Part shown: piece by piece, positions 6,129-7,417 of the stretch
How positions within the stretch are numbered: the stretch's first letter is position 1
Layout: the number at the start of each line of letters is the position of its first letter
Assembly: GCA_025774865.1 (NCBI GenBank)
Contig: JALGZO010000566.1
Coordinates: 1 to 7,417 of the forward strand
Reading direction: 5' to 3'
Length of the DNA stretch: 7,417 bases
From: a bacterium
GTDB taxonomy: Bacteria; ARS69
The notes under the pieces: generated by a model
Database searches by the model: none
Told to the model about the DNA's origin: nothing
Seen by the model: only the letters and a program-made list of their open reading frames with translations
Position numbers and translations under genes: made by a program

Positions 6129-6858
6129 TCAGCTTCGCGAGCCCGAGGGATACGAAGTAGAGGAGCAACACCGGCCCCGCCATGAGCATCTGCGAGGCGA
6201 TGTCCGGCGGTGTCAGCAGCGCGGACAACACGAAGACGAGCACGACGCCGTATCTCCAGTACTTCTGCAGAAAGTCGGGACCGAGGATCTCCCAGTACGT
6301 CAGGAGAGATACGACGAGCGGAAACTGAAACACGGCTCCGAACGCGAGCGCGAGGCGCAGCGCGAACTCGAAGTAGCGCTCGCCCGAGATCATCGGTGTG
6401 AGGTGTTCGGTTCCGAAGGCCAGGAGGAACTTCATCGTAATCGGGAGGATCACGAAGTAAGCGAACGCGGCCCCCGTGTAGAACAGGATGATCGAAGAGA
6501 AGACGACCGGCAGGAGGACGCGCTTTTCTCCCTGGCGCAGTCCGGGTACGACGAACGACCAGACGCGCCACACGATGAACGGGGCCGCGAGGAGCAGCCC
6601 GATCCCGAAGGCGGTCTTGATCCGAAGCATGAACGCGCCCGGTGGCGACAAGAAGACGAGATCGCCGGTCGATCCCACGGCGGGGCGGATCAGGAGATCC
6701 ACCGCCCGTTCCGACACGAACCACGCCAGGACGGTGGCACCGGCGGCGACGCCGAGCGATTGAACGAGCACTGAGCGCAGCTCGGACAGGTGCTCGAGGA
6801 GCGTCATCTCCCCGGGGGCGTGTTCGTCCGCGGGAGCCTCAGGGGCTCTCCTAGCCAT
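6106..6858 (-). CDS. tatC: Sec-independent protein translocase subunit TatC
   Basis: Core membrane subunit of the twin-arginine translocase, which recognises RR signal peptides and moves folded proteins across the inner membrane. 250 residues, normal for the family, with about six membrane segments (roughly 30-48, 84-104, 115-138, 166-186, 203-218 and 222-240). Signature features: MTLLEHLSELR (18-28) with the signal-binding Glu26; FLSPPGAF..RIK (69-81); PGL..GEKR (105-113) with Glu111; FG..FQFP (173-180); and LLTPPD..SQ near the last loop. The ATG at 6858 lies inside the end of the upstream M16 gene (8-base overlap), and its TAG stop is next to or inside the start of the epimerase gene. No tatA/tatB is visible in this window. 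At least one plus-strand neighbour carries a Tat-like signal. Confidence 0.97.
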   Translation of the reverse strand: MARRAPEAPADEHAPGEMTLLEHLSELRSVLVQSLGVAAGATVLAWFVSERAVDLLIRPAVGSTGDLVFLSPPGAFMLRIKTAFGIGLLLAAPFIVWRVWSFVVPGLRQGEKRVLLPVVFSSIILFYTGAAFAYFVILPITMKFLLAFGTEHLTPMISGERYFEFALRLALAFGAVFQFPLVVSLLTYWEILGPDFLQKYWRYGVVLVFVLSALLTPPDIASQMLMAGPVLLLYFVSLGLAKLIARRRGR

Positions 6859-7417
6859 CCGAGTCGCGGACCGGCGCGAGCTCCGCGTCGATCGGCCCGG
6901 CCACCGACAGCACCCGGGCGTTCGGTACGAGGCGCCCCGCCACGCGCGTCAGGTCGCCCACCGTCAGCGCCCGGATCCTGTCGACATAGGTCGCCAGGTA
7001 GTCGCCGGGCCAACCGTAGAACGAGGCGCGGGCCCAGAAACGGGCGAGTCTCCCGTACGTGGTGAAGCGGAGCGGAAACGAGCCGGTCAGGTACTCCTGC
7101 GCGTCTTCGAGCTCCGTCTCGGTGACGCCATTCGCGATCTTCGTGAGCTCCCCGCGGATCGCGTCGACGGACGGCCGCACGTTCTCCGGCCGGGTTCCCA
7201 TATGCACGAGGAAGAAGCCCCCGACCGAACGCTCGTAGATCCGGCTCGAGACGGAATACGCGAGCCCGCGGTTGTCGCGGATCTCGTCCCCGAGCCTCGA
7301 TCGAATCGAGCTCGCCCCGAGAACGTGATTCATCGCGAGTCCGGCGAACCGGTCCGGATCGCTCGCCCCGAGCCCCGCTCCTCCGAGACAGATCTTGGCC
7401 TGTGACTTGTCCGGCCT
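6851..7417 (-). CDS. M16 family (insulinase/pitrilysin-like) peptidase, C-terminal part only
   Basis: C-terminal domain of an M16 zinc peptidase or its inactive partner subunit. The frame is open to the right edge, and the first visible residues (DKSQAKICLGGAGL) already match the family. The gene therefore continues off the window, and the ATG at 7333 is internal. 188 residues are visible. The diagnostic run is NHVLGASSIRSRLGDEIR followed by RGLAYSVSS (about 30-58 from the edge), including the Arg and Tyr of the conserved RxxxGLxY substrate-binding element. EYLTGSFPLRF and a typical terminal helix/strand (LTVGDLTRVAGRLV, then SVAGP) follow. The HxxEH zinc motif belongs to the N-terminal domain, off the window, so it cannot be said whether this copy is catalytic. 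It overlaps tatC by 8 bases and is the upstream gene of the minus-strand unit as far as visible. Confidence 0.92.
   Translation of the reverse strand, partial: RPDKSQAKICLGGAGLGASDPDRFAGLAMNHVLGASSIRSRLGDEIRDNRGLAYSVSSRIYERSVGGFFLVHMGTRPENVRPSVDAIRGELTKIANGVTETELEDAQEYLTGSFPLRFTTYGRLARFWARASFYGWPGDYLATYVDRIRALTVGDLTRVAGRLVPNARVLSVAGPIDAELAPVRDSDG

Noticed and set aside
5445-6185. Plus-strand open frame antisense to the epimerase gene
   Set aside because: No family resemblance. The minus-strand frame matches the C5-epimerase domain over its length.
6007-6774. Plus-strand 255-residue open frame antisense to tatC
   Set aside because: Highly charged Arg/Glu/Asp-rich product, as expected from the complement of hydrophobic codons. 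TatC is unambiguous on the other strand.

Overview
This is a gene-dense, GC-rich bacterial window with almost no intergenic sequence. It looks like an uncultured Gram-negative lineage, possibly of the Acidobacteriota, Myxococcota or Eisenbacteria type. That impression rests on GC-rich codon use, lipoprotein-type signal peptides, a TatC gene and a run of alkaline-phosphatase-superfamily genes. The sequence does not fix the phylum.

Left part, plus strand (1-5086): four consecutive genes form one apparent transcription unit, and all encode alkaline-phosphatase-superfamily enzymes. The first (2-1129, cut by the left edge) and second (1126-2437) are tandem paralogues of the type I phosphodiesterase/nucleotide pyrophosphatase type. 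The third (2448-3848) and fourth (3845-5086) are sulfatase-fold proteins. The second reading frame is broken by an apparent single-base insertion near 1777-1779. All four have Ser or Thr, not the Cys of type I sulfatases, where the nucleophile should be. All four end in a similar Leu-Gly-Tyr tail. Genes 1/2 and 3/4 overlap by four bases, as ATGA and TTGA. Genes 2, 3 and 4 carry export signals, so the enzymes probably act outside the cytoplasm, mostly lipid-anchored.

Right part, minus strand (7417-5028): a second compact unit reads leftward. It starts with the C-terminal part of an M16 (insulinase-like) peptidase, cut by the right edge. TatC, the core of the twin-arginine translocase, follows with an 8-base overlap. 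Last comes a membrane-anchored protein with a D-glucuronyl C5-epimerase catalytic domain. Its last 59 bases are antisense to the end of the fourth plus-strand gene, so the two units converge with no intergenic terminator space.

Taken together, the window suggests envelope or extracellular processing of phosphate- or sulfate-ester-bearing, possibly uronic-acid-containing, polymers, plus export machinery. The link between the two units is inferred from proximity only. Both units begin outside the window, so neither promoter is visible. There is no stretch over 300 bases without a gene. I saw no tRNA, rRNA, CRISPR array, insertion sequence or attachment site.
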